Assembly (NCBI GenBank): GCA_005784505.1
Contig: VCAZ01000003.1
Location: 2,814,010-2,878,009, forward strand
Direction of reading: 5' to 3'
DNA length: 64,000 nucleotides
Source of the DNA: Bagarius yarrelli
Lineage: Eukaryota > Chordata > Actinopteri > Siluriformes > Sisoridae
Part shown: piece by piece, positions 38,262 through 51,581 of the stretch
Numbering within the stretch: the first letter of the stretch is position 1
How the letters are laid out: every line of letters begins with the position of its first letter
Notes under the pieces: generated by a model
Database searches by the model: none
What the model was told of the DNA's origin: nothing
What the model saw: the letters and a program-made list of their open reading frames with translations, nothing else
Made by a program: the position numbers and the translations under genes

Positions 38262-38483
<222 letters not shown>

Positions 38484-39160
38484 TAAGAAAACGCACACAG
38501 ACACACACACACTTTTCATCTCTCCATTAGCTACAATGTCACAGTCTCACTCCTCTTAAGCCCACACACACACACCTACCCATTACCTCAGTACCACTTT
38601 TCATTCAGACGTCCTCCCACAGTCACATTCTTGTCCTGTAACTTAACACTCTTCATCAGAACAGTCTTTGTGTATGTGTGTGTGTGCACTTTCTGGCCTG
38701 TGAAAAGCTGATAAACAGCACCTAGACTTAAGGAACCTGCTTTTAGGGGAAGTTTATCTTGGCAGCTGCACTCCTCCGAGTCTTTTGTAGGTTGTCTGGA
38801 GGGTCCAACCCTTTTCCTCCATCTGTTTCTTTTCCTTATTCCAACTTTGGTCTGTTTTTCCTCCTCTTTATTTTTGCATAGTTGTCCTAAATGTCAGTAA
38901 GCCTCTATGATTCTCTGACTGGGTTTGGTATCAGGTTTTTCATACGCAACCCCAGCCAAACTTTAATGCTTTTCCATTAGGTCTAAATGACTGATTTATC
39001 TATTTTTTAATCTGTTTTTTTAGTTACAGACTTTCTTTTTCTTTTATTTTCTAACTCAAGGTGTGTGTGTGTGATGCAGAACCTGTCAGGCTCAGAGAAG
39101 CTTGAATTGTTTTTACAAGTATCAGATTATGCTTTTTTAGGTAATTGCTGCAGGAGTCAT

Positions 39161-39172
39161 AGTGTGTGTGTT

Positions 39173-39218
<46 letters not shown>

Positions 39219-39267
39219 TGTGTCTATGTCTATGTATGTCTATGTATGTCTATGTATGTCTATGTAT
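39161..39267 (+). repeat. GT run followed by an 8-base TATGTATGTC-type repeat
   Basis: (GT)n with two GTTT breaks, then CTATGTAT units repeated about five times. Confidence 0.9.
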
Positions 39268-39750
39268 GTGTGTGAACATGTCTCTATGCCCGGTCTTGTG
39301 TGCATGCTTAAGTCTGTGTGTGGTCTTTCATTATTTCATGCCTTTGTATGGTAGCGGTGCATTTAGAAAAAATATTTTACACCCAGAACCTAAATCTTCC
39401 TATATATAGAACGGGGCTCTGTCTGCACATAGACAGGTATTTGTTAAAACTTGGGGGGGATCAATACAATTGGCATGGGACATTTTTTTTGGAACTGTCT
39501 TTAAACAAACAATGCACATTTATTCATAATTAATGATAACAAATTAAAAATCACCAGCCACTACGTTTATTTGCACTCTGTGTGTGTGTGTGTGTGTGGT
39601 TTTCTTTATAAACAAATCTATTCCTCTTGGCCCTGTGCTCAGTCTCTGTGAGTCAATAGAGATGTTGACACTCAGTCCTCAACAGGACATAATGATGCTT
39701 AATCAATGTAAACAATTCTCAGCCACTTTTTCCTCCATGACTTAATCTAG

Positions 39751-39769
39751 TGCTCTCTCTCTCTCACGT

Positions 39770-39825
<56 letters not shown>

Positions 39826-39980
39826 TTTTTCTCTCTCTCTCATTTTCTTTTTTTCTCTCTCTCTCTTACATGATCTCTCTCTATCTCTCTCAGTTGTGTA
39901 AAGTCAAAGTCTTTCTCTCTCTTTCTTGCTCTTTTTCTTTCTTTCTCTCTCTCTCTTTCTCTCTCTCTTTCCTTCTTATA
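39751..39980 (+). repeat. CT-rich tract in pard3 intron
   Basis: A (CT)n core of about 60 bases with CTTT-rich imperfect flanks, broken once by CAGTTGTGTAAAGTCAAAG at about 39891. Confidence 0.9.
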
Positions 39981-40865
39981 TGCATTCCTTCTATAAACCT
40001 GGCCCTCTTTGATAAAGGTCAGATGGGTGAGAGGTGACCCCTGACCCTCTCTCATTAGATGTGTTGCAGGACTCAGGGAGTCTGCTATCTCTTTCACTCT
40101 GTACACAGCTTGAGACCAAACTGGGCTATTTTTTCTGTTGGGAGAAGGATTAGAGTTGGGAACAGTGAGACAGAATGCTGGACAAGCTGACTGTGGGCTG
40201 ATTAGGAGTAATGAAAGTCATGTGAAACAGAGCGTGCTGCTTGCATACAACAGCTGTCTGTCGTAACAGGCGAAACACCCCCCAACACACACAAATACAG
40301 AGTCTGGTTAACAAATAGAAACTGTGCTCAAGGTTTTATTTGGTTTATAAATAATGTGTTATTCTATAATTAATACTTGTTGCGCAGCAAATTTCCTGGC
40401 GGGTGTCTTACCCCCTGATCTACAACATATGTTTTAGAGACACATTGATTTTCCCTCATGCCACATTTTTATTCCAAGCGTTGGTGTGCAGTCTTTCTCA
40501 GATGAACTTTGCTTTGCAATGACTTCATTGTCGTACTCTGCTGGACAGAAACATGGAGCAAAGACTGTGTTGTGAAATAATTCTTATGTGAACATCTTGC
40601 ATTTTCACAACATGAACTCCGTATTCTATTGTTCTGGAGTGAATATTTCACACTTATGTCACACTTTAACAGCAGACCAATTCAACTCAAACTACCAGTC
40701 ACATCCAGGTGATTGCTACGAAGCAAAGTACTGAAAAGTATCAGGAATCAAAAAGCTTTATTTATATTTATATTTTTGGCATTTGGCCAATTAAAATTGA
40801 TAAAGAATTAAAATAAAAGTGGTAAAGAGAAACATGAGTAATATGTTTCACTTTTAACTTTGAAC

Positions 40866-41000
40866 TGGTAGCCCAGTGGTTAAGGTATTGGACTGTTAAT
40901 TGGAAGATCTCGATTTGATTCCCAGCACCACGAGTTACCACTGTTGGGCCCCTGAGCAAGACCCTTAACCTTTAATTGCTCAGTTGTTTAAGAGATAAGA
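40866..41000 (+). mobile_element. SINE family A, 5' two thirds
   Basis: CCCAGTGGTTAAGGTATTGG, TCGATTTGATTCCCAGCACC, TTGGGCCCCTGAGCAAGACC and TTGCTCAGTTGTTTAAG. The GTAAGTTGCTCTGG part is missing. Confidence 0.72.
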
Positions 41001-41140
41001 TGAACATGTTGATGTTTAAGATTAATTTTTTTTCTCATTGCCTTTTCTAATGCACCCATTAAGAGTATTTTATTCTAAGAACTGATTATGATGCTCCTGA
41101 ATATAAAGAAAAAAATGATGAAGACCAGAAAATCAACACA

Positions 41141-41192
41141 TAGATAGATAGATAGATACATACATACATACATACATACATACATACATACC
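41141..41192 (+). repeat. GATA/CATA tetranucleotide microsatellite
   Basis: Four ATAG units followed by about nine CATA units. Confidence 0.9.
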
Positions 41193-41195
41193 ATA

Positions 41196-41430
41196 CAGAC
41201 ATACAACTGTGTCATTGCAAGGTACAAGTACATAGCAACGAAATGCTGTTTAGCGTCTACCAGAAGTGCAAATAGTAGTAATGTGCAAATGCAGATAAAT
41301 ATGTAAGTACAATAATAAAAAAGGCCATGTCAGTATGTGCAAGGAGGAGTATGTGGAAGTATCTTCAAGTATTTACAGCAAGTAACGTTTAGTAATGCAT
41401 TGTGCAAAAGTGTGCATTTTGTCCATTGTT
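41196..41430 (+). repeat. Possible LINE 3' fragment after a GATA/CATA microsatellite
   Basis: It holds ACAACTGTGTCATTGCAAGG, AGCAACGAAATGCTGTTTAG, CAGAAGTGCAAATAGTAG and later GCATTGTGCAAAAGTGTGCA. A similar style of sequence lies at 28850-28995 (GTGCAAGGTACAGAAAGTGA). The identity is a guess from wording common in fish LINE tails. Confidence 0.35.
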
Positions 41431-42340
41431 TGCATATGTATGCTTAAATTAGTTGATTCAGAAGAAATAATCCAAGACTGGTTCTTTGAGGAAATCACTA
41501 TCAATAGTCGGGTCAGCTTTAACCTTTGACCAAATTAAACTGTGCTTTGAGTGAAATGTGCAAACACAGAAACGTCTAAACATTTACCCTGTTCAAGAAA
41601 TCTAAATTCTGAGCAGCCAAATGCGAATAATTCACTCTGCTCTCTAGGTGGGAAGGATGCCATCCTCTCTCCTCTGCTGATCAAGATGGCACTGTACAAT
41701 CACAGCCATCTGCTAGCTCATGTATACAAAACAGAGTGGTTAAGGTTGAACCCAGCGCATTCAGCTGTCGCGTGAACAGAGGTTTGAAAAGATTCGGTGT
41801 CTCAGAGGAAGCACACGCTCTGCCGTCATGCTCTTCAGCTGGTAGCTGTTGTGAGACAGATGAAAACCTAGCTAGTGTGTGGGAATAGGATATGACCATT
41901 AGCATCAGGGTCAAGCTAGAAAGCCTGTTAAGCAGTCTGTGCTTAAAGAACAGCCACTGAAACAGCTTTCGAAGAAACCCAGCTTAGCATGCGCTAAATC
42001 TCTCCTTCGCTTTTTTCAACAAAGCACTGTGTGTAAACGAAAAAGTGTGAGATTGTGTAAGAGTTTGTGTGTGAAAGAGAGGGAGAAAAAATGACTAAAT
42101 AAACATTATCTACTACAGGAAAACATGTCTTGGGTTTATACAGTCAGGGTTCATCTGCAAATTAATCACCCATGAGGCGATTTAAATGTGCACTTAATAT
42201 TTTTATTAAATACTTTATTTAGGAAATTTCCTAGGGTAAAATACAACAGGACTGGTCCAAGTTGGCAATGTTTAGGGAAGTTGGCTCTTATTATTTTTTT
42301 TTTTATTATTTTTTTTATTGGGTTATTCAGGGTTGGGCTG

Positions 42341-42405
42341 ACTGATGATCAGGAGATTGTGTGTTTAATACCCTGAGCAAGGCCCTAAACCCTTAACTGC
42401 TCTGT
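42341..42405 (+). mobile_element. Short SINE fragment
   Basis: Resembles the central part of family A (GATCAGGAGATTGTGTGTTT, CCCTGAGCAAGGCCCTAAAC). Too short for more. Confidence 0.4.
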
Positions 42406-42493
42406 TGGGTTAAAAAAAAAACATGGTTCCCAAGCGTCCTAGAAATTCTGAAAAATCTATAATTACATTTCCAGTCGGGGGGAAAACATGTAA

Positions 42494-42976
<483 letters not shown>

Positions 42977-44523
42977 AGAGAGCAGAGAGTTCGGAATGGA
43001 GTACTGCGACACACACTATGGACAACAGCTTTTTTTTTTTTTTTGGAAAACAATGGGATATTGGTTGTTGCCCTTTTTTCACTTGTCATGAACATCATTA
43101 TTTTTTAATACATGATTACGATCCAGCATCTTCGTATAGTGTGAGTGTGTGTTTAGAATGTGTGTCCTAACATTGACTAGCATCCTTGCCAGTCCAGACA
43201 ATCAGTAAAAAGCGAGAGTTTCCAGGTTTGTAATTGTATTTCTAGAACGCTGTGACCTACATAACTCATTTCAGCCGTAGTGTTGAGGAAAGTGGCGAGG
43301 ATGCGTTTGTTTCGAATAGGCAGAAATATTTTGAATATATATTTTTATCTGTATATTGCAACAAAAAAAGTCATAAGATAGCTGTTGATATGGGGGACAT
43401 TTATTAAAAGTTCATTTATGTTATTAAGGTGTTGGGCCACCACGAGCCACTGGAACAATCTCAACACTTCTTGTTATCAATTCTGCAAGACTCTGACTGA
43501 TGAACACTGATCTTCCATAATAACTGTGGTGTTGACATGGTCCTTACCGAGAGCTGTCTTCTGTCTCACATGGATTGGTTTTTAAGCTGAGATCTAGTGA
43601 CTGAAAACTTCCTCACCAATCTGTTTGAATTAGCCATCCTACCCTGAGCATGGGCGCGGAGTCAGCGGAAACAGCCCACTCCCATCATGCTAGCATAACG
43701 GCTTTTTGATTTGCAGTCAAGAGGACACACACACCACATGTTCTTTTAATGTGTCACCTATTAGTAGGAAGACTAAGAGAGAGACTGTGATAGTTGGAGA
43801 CTAAGTCTAACACCCTGCTTTTAAAACTGCAGTTTTTTTTTTTCCTGGGACTCAATTCTATTTGTCCATCCTGTCCACCAGCCTGTCTGTTCTTTCAGTC
43901 ACCTTGTCTCACGCCATGTCTTTTGGATAGACATTGGTCCCACCTTAATCAGAGTTCTGTTAAACGAGTTACACACACACACGCACACACACACACCTTG
44001 CAGGCCAGTACTTTGCAGTCAGTTTTAAGCTCGTTGATTACTTTCCCCAGCGTCTTTGATATTTCCAATTTGTTAGTATTTGTTTCTGAAGCTGTGTGTG
44101 TGTGTGTGTGTGTGACATGACTTTATGTTCTGAGTATAATGGGCATCATCAATAGGTACTAACACCGTAAAGTGCCTCATAGGCGATTGCTTTATTTTTG
44201 AATAGTTTTTTTTGTAACATTTCTTATAAATGTGATAACGGACTTCTTGGACACCCTCCTGTCTGCTGGTTGTTAACACTGCATTCGACTTATCAGGTGG
44301 TATTATCCTTTTTTTTTTTTTAACATTAACACACTATGTGCTGCAGAAGATCAACAGCGACCAAATGATCAAACTAATATTCACAAAACTCAATTCAGTT
44401 CATTTGGTCTAAGTCGTAATCAGCCATGCTAACATGACATCACTCGCTGAATCAGGGAATCGAGTTTCAGACCAGTAGTGATCCTGTTATTCCTAGCTGA
44501 AGGTCAGCGTAGTCAAATGCAGC

Positions 44524-44529
44524 AATAAA
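44524..44529 (+). promoter_or_regulatory. pard3: Possible proximal polyadenylation signal
   Basis: AATAAA inside the UTR, with a second at 44688-44693. Both fit a shorter 3' UTR that would lack the Pumilio and miR-25/92-type sites near the distal end. The downstream GT-rich support is only moderate. Confidence 0.3.
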
Positions 44530-45450
44530 TAATATCCTGCTTGGTGTGCATGTTTAGTTTCAGCAAAGCCACTATGAACGGCGGATTACAATCCTGTTCC
44601 TCAAGTCTAAAACGTTAATTTCAGCCACATGAAAACCAAACCCCTTCCAATGACACCTCAGTAAATATTAGTTTTGCTAATGTTGGCAATAAAAGACTGA
44701 AGCACAGGAAGGTGGTGAAGCTCAGGAGTTTATTTGAATCATCAATGAAACATCAGACTGGATGAGGTTACAATCTTATGCAGTTCTGATTAATAGAAGT
44801 ATTATGATGCGCCTTGTGGCTTGTAAAAACATCACATCGAGTGGATGTAGCTTTTTTTTTTTTTTTTAATGTCGTTTCACTCACTCTTAATGATCTGAAC
44901 GCTGGCAGCGTGAAGACTTTTCCCCTCCTTCTCCTGCTTTTTCTCTTTGAGTTAAAAGAACAAAGCTAAAATGTACGAAACAATCAAGCACATCTTCCTG
45001 TCGTGAACGAACCGGTACGTTGCAGGGTGTGTTTGATTCCGTGATCTTGAACAAGAGGAGAATTAAACTTTTCAAAACAGCAGCAGGGTTTTGTTTTTTT
45101 GTTTTTTTTTGAGGCTGTTTTATTTCACATTTTGTATTTTATGCATCGAATGAATGGAGAAGTTGTTGGCGATGGTAATGTTTAAGTGCCTGTTATTCAA
45201 GGGATATTTTGTACGAGAATGTCATGGAAAGCACATATTTTAGCAATTATTCTTCTACTGGTTGTGTAATAACATCGTTTCAACACAAAACATGTTTAAA
45301 TCATCAAAAGGAAAAAAAAAGTAACTGTGTATTGTCTATATTCTCTTGAGGTAACATGGTGTCCATGGTGTAAGACATGTAAGCACAGTGCAATTACATT
45401 TTTTTGACTAGTCTTTTTACAAACTCTATTGTATTGTACACAGCTTTCTC

Positions 45451-45458
45451 TGTACATA
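45451..45458 (+). promoter_or_regulatory. pard3: Pumilio response element TGTACATA in pard3 3' UTR
   Basis: The octamer TGTACATA fits the UGUANAUA consensus of PUF proteins exactly. It lies 15 bases before the distal AATAAA, a common position for functional Pumilio sites. Function is inferred from the motif alone. Confidence 0.45.
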
Positions 45459-45472
45459 TCAAGTTTAGATGA

Positions 45473-45478
45473 AATAAA
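45473..45478 (+). promoter_or_regulatory. pard3: Main pard3 polyadenylation signal AATAAA
   Basis: A canonical hexamer lies 2.5 kb after the stop codon, preceded by a Pumilio-type site at 45451 and followed by GT-rich sequence (CCCGTGTGCATC). Its position after the last well-ordered UTR sequence makes it the best candidate for the distal signal. Confidence 0.75.
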
Positions 45479-45667
45479 ACAGAAGGCTGCTTCTCTTGTT
45501 TACATTACACCCGTGTGCATCTTTATTGCTCTGCTTAATTTAACACAAAGAAAAAATAACAAATGAATAACCTTTAAATGCATCCCTACCCCGATGCTGC
45601 TGAATTCTTAGCTCTGATTGGTTAAGGTTTTCCCGATGCTTTATTTTCGTTTCTGTACTACCAGTCA

Positions 45668-45772
45668 AAAGTGGAAGCTCAGTGTTTAAGGTGTTGGACT
45701 GCTCATCAGAAGATCATGGGTTCAATTCTAATGCCATGAAGTGACATTATCTGCAGATTGTCCAGTTGTTAT
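45668..45772 (+). mobile_element. SINE family A, 5' half
   Basis: AAAGTGGAAGCTCAGTGTTT, AGAAGATCATGGGTTCAATT and CCAGTTGT; the tail is absent. It lies just after the pard3 3' end. Confidence 0.6.
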
Positions 45773-47380
45773 ACTGTCTTCTTTTCTTTGTCCATATCTT
45801 GTTTTTTCATATCCACCCAAAGTCTGAATATTATATGGATGCAGTGGTGGGCGGTTCAGTTGGTACCTGGGCCTTTAGTGGGGACGTACCAGACTGATAC
45901 ACCTCTTAATACCACCACTATCACCTCGCAAAAACACAATAGAACACAGTGTGACATTACAGACAGAGACACATTTCACGTATTTGGGATGAAACCATTT
46001 TTATTAAAGCAACGAACCCCGTTAACACAACTTTAAACCTCTACACTACAACAGCAACTGTGCCACATACATCATCTGGAGCAGTTCAGAATCACTATTC
46101 ATCCTAATATTAATATAACATCACAAAAACATAAAAAAAAAATACATTAAAAGGCTGTGGGTCAGCTTTACCGGTCGGCAGCACTGGTCTTGAAGTCATA
46201 AAGGGTTAACCCAATGTCTAACTTTTTAGTCTGTGCTAGGCTGTAAGAATTTACTATTCTGATTAACCAATCAAAGGATGGAAAATTCTGATGTCATCAT
46301 GCGCCAGCTAGCAAGCTTTGGGAGGCAGGTTTGAAAATCTGATTGGAAAAAGAAACAGTTTAACAGTATTATAATTCATTATATTTATTATAATTAGCAA
46401 TCTGCTACTACTGATATAGTTTAAGTTCCATGGGCAGCACTACTGATTCTGAAGGCTTTGGCAGACTAGATTAACATGGCAGCACATAGAAACTGAAATC
46501 TGATTGGACAAAAAAATCGAACATCCACATACACAGACTGGAAGCAGTGCAGCAAAGAGAAACACTATGAAATGAAGAGAATAAACTGTTGGAAATAAAT
46601 TAATACATATAATGAAACAAATATTAGTGTTTATGCTGTAAATGTAGGTCAGTGCTTCTGATAGTGTTTAGGCAGCAGAGAAGTCCTTGCTGGCGCTGAC
46701 TGCACACCACTGTATAGATGGCATCCTTTATTCTCATTTTCGTTGCCGCATTTTGTTTACAGCCTCTTTTAATTAGCTTTATTTCACCTCCAGCTCACCC
46801 ACTGGAACTCTAATCGCAGTGTCTGAGTGTTTTCTAGCGCATCACTTGTGGACGTGCATTTACGACCGTATGTGTCCAGCATCATCACAGCATTTCAAGT
46901 CATTTTATATCATTGGAAAGCATGAATTTAGATGTGTCATAGATGTTCTAAGAAAATGCAAAGGGTTAATAGAGGAGAGAAACAAAATATAGGGGGGTCG
47001 TTATGTTTTGTTTAATTTGCGCAAAAAAAGTAATCTTGTAGTTTTGTAATATTACATTTGAACCACTGATACTTTGTCGATCATCCTGATACTTTTCTGG
47101 GCTTTGAATGAGGTAGTTACCTTGCTGTCTATTGGAAGGGTCAGATATCTTTCATCAAAAATATCTTAAATTGTGTTCCAAAGATAACAGAAGGTCTTAC
47201 ACTTTTAGAATAACACCAAGGTGAGTAATTAATGACAGAATTTATATTTTGGAAAATTGAAATTTTATTCTGAAACTATCCCTTTAACTTTCCACTGCTT
47301 GGGGAAAAAAATAGATAAACTGAAAGTTTCTATGGAAAAGAGTGTCTGCCAAATGCCAGAAATGTAAATTTAACAGGGAA

Positions 47381-47683
47381 GACACCTTGCAAACTCGGTC
47401 CTGGAGGGTCAATGTCCTGCAGAGTTTAGCTACAACTTGCCTCAACACACCTACCTGTAAGTTTTAAGTGGTTAATGGTTAAGGTGTTGGACTACAATTG
47501 TTCAGTTGTATAAATGGGATAAATGTAAGTTGCTCTGGATAAGGAAGTCTACCAAATGCTGTAAATGTAAAGGTACGTCTACCTAGCAACGCCTTGATTA
47601 GTTGGTTCAAGTGTGTTTGATTAGGGTTGAAGCTAAACTCTGCAGGACACCAGCCCTCCAGGACTGGGGTTGGACACCCCTGA
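47381..47683 (+). mobile_element. Palindromic MITE split by a SINE
   Basis: The ends AAACTCGGTCCTGGAGGGTC and CTCCAGGACTGGGGTTGGAC are inverted repeats, and the interior matches the copy at 32930. The sequence is continuous with that copy up to TTTTAAGTG (47470) and resumes at CTACCTAGCAA (about 47580), so the part between is a later insertion. Confidence 0.78.
47471..47575 (+). mobile_element. SINE family A with internal deletion, nested in MITE
   Basis: It has the head GGTTAATGGTTAAGGTGTTG and then jumps straight to ATTGTTCAGTTGTATAAATG and GTTGCTCTGGATAAGGAAGT with the TAAATG tail. The B-box and middle body seen at 31455 are absent. It sits inside the MITE. Confidence 0.75.
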
Positions 47684-49737
47684 CACAGTGTAATACAGTG
47701 AATGATGAAATTTTCTGTGAGGATATTTGAACATATATAGAAAGAGGCTCCAGTGACATCACGTTTGCAGTTTCTTTGCTCTTTTTCTTGAACACAAGCG
47801 GCTTTTCAATTCTTTTTTTTGGATCTTGTTAACTTCAGAAAGAAAATAATTATATAAAAATGTCTGGCGAGAGAATGGATTGGATAACGGTCTAGATCTG
47901 TGATAAGGTGAGTGCTATAGAGGATATTCCACCTCATTAAAGGTAACTATAAGTGGGGAAAAAAAAGCTTTAGGCAGTTCTTAATATGGCTTCATGTAAT
48001 AAAATTCATTATTTGGAATGTAATAGATTCAATCGGTGTCCTGGAACATTTGACTGATTGAGCAGAAAGAAATTCGTTATAACTGAATGACTATTTTTAA
48101 ACATTTACATTGATGTAAATTTACATTGATAAAAAGTCACATTTTGTATATAGACAAATTGTCTTTTTCTGTAAAGCTGCATTGCGACACTGTCCATTGT
48201 TGAAAGTGCTGTGCAAATTGAAGAGTAGTTTAAACAACTGGACAATTGTTGAGGAAGAACACACTTTGGGACATGCTGATGTAGGAAAATAATCCACTTT
48301 ATTGCAGTAACAGAACTCTACTCCATGTAAGGGCTCATTACGTCTAGCAGGCTGTTCTCTATAAGTCCTGATTTTTCAATCAGAAATGACCGAAATGACC
48401 TGGTATCTACAGCATCTTTGTGCAGCATAAAAAAAAAAAAAATACCTGTGCTCCGTGCTTTCGTTCCGCTGGAACGGCTTACACATTTTTGAGAGGCTCA
48501 AAGCACGGAAAAAAGGAAGACTGAAAAAATATCCTTCCTCCACTTTCCTCTCTTTAATCTATTTCCAAACCCATAGATCACTTTAATGTTGCCGATGACA
48601 TGACTGGCCAGCACTGTAATGAGAAGTGTAATGAGTCTGATGGCAATAAGGACAATCGTGAAATTTATGAAGTTCAGGTCAGGGTGAGTGGAGCATCTGT
48701 GACGTAGAATCTTGGCTCTTTACACAGAAAACCTGCCAAAAGCTTGTCTATGAGAGGAAGTGCATCTCTTCGTCTGTTTGACACTGCAGGATTGTGTCGG
48801 AACGAGAAAATGAAGGGAAGCAGAAGTAGTTAAACAAAGGAAAAGAAAAGCCCAGGGGAGGATGAGATCCTGAGAGAGAGAGAGAGATCCTGTGCAGATC
48901 AGATGCAGTTCAGAACACCGACAGGTCACAACCTGGAGACTCAAAGCAGCAAAGTTTACTGTGTGTGTAAAGTCAGGCAGAGAAACAGAAGAAGAACGAA
49001 CAAGCAACATTTCATAAAGCGACTGTGGCCTCAAGGATGAACCCCGGAGTATTGACAAAAAATTCTGAGGAAAGGAAAGGTATCTTTTCCCCTCTGGCTG
49101 TACTACAGACGTGTGTTCAGCATCTTAACTTCACTAAAACTTTCTTCAGATACAAGTTTTCTTCAAAAAGATGTGCAGGAACCGAATTTTAACAGCATAT
49201 ACACTCGAGTAAAAGTTCAGGGAATTGTGTCATATTTTTTAATTGCATTTGGAAATAAACAAAGTTACAACCTGAAACATGACAGGTTTCTCTTTTTCCT
49301 TTTCAAAAGCTTTAATGAAATATTCCCTAACCATGTTTCATTTATTATACTGTAGTCTGATCATTGTAGTGGTATTAAAAAAAAGTTCAACGTTTTTGAA
49401 ACTCGATGACTTGGGATTTGTCCTTTTTGACATGGTCACGTTTAGTTTTTTTTAATTGGAATACCAGGCAAATTGTTCAAAACGTTCCATTATTGAAACA
49501 TTCAGTTACAAACATAAAATATCACCTTCTTTTAGGCTGTAAACTTCTAAGAAAATGTTTAGATTTTGTTGTATTATAACTTTTTAAATTGACAGTCTTA
49601 AAAAACCCAGAAGGTACCGGAAACACAGAATCCCCAAGAATTCCAGAGCATTGTGAAAAGGCAGAATTATTAAGTAGGTGCAATGTTGGTCACAGTTTTT
49701 ACATATTTGTATAAGTTGAGTCTATTTGAATTAGATT

Positions 49738-49905
49738 AAATTTACAGCATTTGGCAGACGCCCTAATCCAAAGCAACTTACATTTATCTCTTTTATACAA
49801 CTAAGCAATTGAGGTTTACTAGGTTACACTGGTAACTTGGTGGTGTTGGGAATCAAACCCCAATCTTCCAATTAGCAGTCCAACATATTAATCACTGCAC
49901 TACCA
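49738..49905 (-). mobile_element. SINE family A
   Basis: The reverse complement gives GTGGTAGTGCAGTGATTAAT, GAAGATTGGGGTTTGATTCC and TGCTTTGGATTAGGGCGTCT. Nearly complete. Confidence 0.72.
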
Positions 49906-50260
49906 CTTTCCCATTCACATAATTGCTGACCTCATTTCCTGTGTGGCAGTTACAGAATCAGCTTTGTTCTAAATGAACCTTCTCAAATATCACAGAAGTA
50001 AGAAGCAAGTTTTACTCTGGTTAAACTCGGGACATAGTTAATTAGGTATGTTAATGATTGGATAAAATTAGTTTGAGTAAAAAGGAGAAAATGGGTTATT
50101 ATTGCATAACATCTAATATGGTGAAAAAAAACGCTTTATTAGTAGGAAAGCATTAGTGGTGTACAGCAACAAACAGCAGTAACTGTCCTATATGACCCTG
50201 CCAAATTTTATTTAAAAAAAAGCATGCAAAGTGTATGTGAACTGCCATGAATTCCCACAT

Positions 50261-50288
50261 GGAAGAAGAAGAAGAAGAAGAAGAAGAA
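50261..50288 (+). repeat. GAA microsatellite
   Basis: (GAA)9, possibly the tail of a lost RTE-like insertion, because the LINE at 22831 has a similar GAA-rich end. No LINE sequence precedes it. Confidence 0.85.
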
Positions 50289-51187
50289 AACGACACACTT
50301 CCATTAGGGGGCATATGAAAACTTGGGGTGCTTATGCATTTACAGTCTAACCCAAACCTTTATACAACATTTCAGTGTTCAGTGTTTTACTACTTAATCA
50401 TTTAAAAAAAATATAATTAAAATAAATACATCAAATAAACCTTACAATAAAAGAGTATTTTTGTTCGGCTGTTGTTTAGTTTATTCCTTTTATATATAAA
50501 ACCCCTAAGAAGGTTCCGAAATCCCTGCTTTTTTATTGTCCGTGTAGTCAGATGTAGTGCAGCCTGAGCGGGCAGTGAACTTCCTCCCTTATGCTATTAT
50601 TCTTCTTTCACACTCTGACATTTATATGTGGAGTTTTATTGGCCAGCCCATGATGTCCTATAAGTCTCATTTGTACAGTCTATAATCAATACCAGAGCAA
50701 TACCATCAATGCAGCTGCTCAGTCCTATATTCATTCTTCATATGCATGTAGTACAAGGCTCAGGAATTTCTCTCGCTATCTCTGAAGGTGTGTATGTGTG
50801 TGTGTGTGTTTGTAAGACTCTTCGATCTTTTTGCTCCCCTGTCTTTCTAAGCCTGGAGGCTTGTCCGCGAGTCACCTGTTTTGGATGAAGCCTGCTGGTT
50901 TCAGGCTGCTGCAGGCTGACCGTTAGGGATTGGAAGCCAGCAGTGGCATGTCGCCGGAGAGAAGATGCTCGTAAATCTCTTTAATGCATAAGCAAATTGT
51001 AGGGAGTTGTTTCAGCTCCACCCCAATCCTCTGCGCCATATCCAACCACAACAGACCTTCCACACAAACAGTACTTAACATCTGCTTGATGTGTGTGCGT
51101 GTATGGTAAGAAGGAGGCAAAGAGGAGGTTCCTTTCACTGAACCTTGAAAGGGAAGGCACGAAGGCTGCTGGTAAATCCAGGAGGAC

Positions 51188-51190
<3 letters not shown>

Positions 51191-51232
<42 letters not shown>
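51191..51232 (+). repeat. GT microsatellite
   Basis: (GT)21, uninterrupted. Confidence 0.9.
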
Positions 51233-51234
<2 letters not shown>

Positions 51235-51581
51235 CAAAAAAGCTTTGTCTGCTGAATATTATAGATAAGAATTGGAGCTGAATTCTTGCAGCGTGCCTGC
51301 TGCCAAATGCTCTAGGAAAATGGAGGAAAAAAAATGTCAGTGTGGTTAACCTCAGCATTCAGCCGAACTAGAATATCTACCCACCGTACACACGTACACA
51401 AACTTTCTGGACCAATGAACAACTGTGATTCAGCAAATACAAAAAACAGATAATTAGGATGCAGAAAAAAAAACAAAGAATAAGAAGCAAAGATAATTCT
51501 GAGATGAAGTTGTGATGAAAGTTATGTGTCTCTGTTCTTTATCAAGTGTCTAAAAGGGACAGATGAAACTTATAGCTTTCA

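Larger units (their letters stand above)
42977..45505 (+). other. pard3: pard3 3' UTR (end approximate)
   Basis: The untranslated tail starts after TGA and is taken to end about 15-30 bases after the AATAAA at 45473, because a GT/T-rich stretch (45511 onward) follows it as expected of a cleavage site. It holds T runs, CA/GT microsatellites at 43971-43996 and 44093-44114, and a stretch at 43425-43640 that resembles an interspersed repeat also seen at 24485-24665. Two earlier AATAAA hexamers (44524-44529, 44688-44693) could give shorter forms. The last 150 bases look complex and gene-like rather than repetitive. Confidence 0.75.

Noticed and set aside
39750..40106. Ser/Leu- and Arg/Glu-repeat open frames
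   Set aside because: Products of the CT tract read in several frames.
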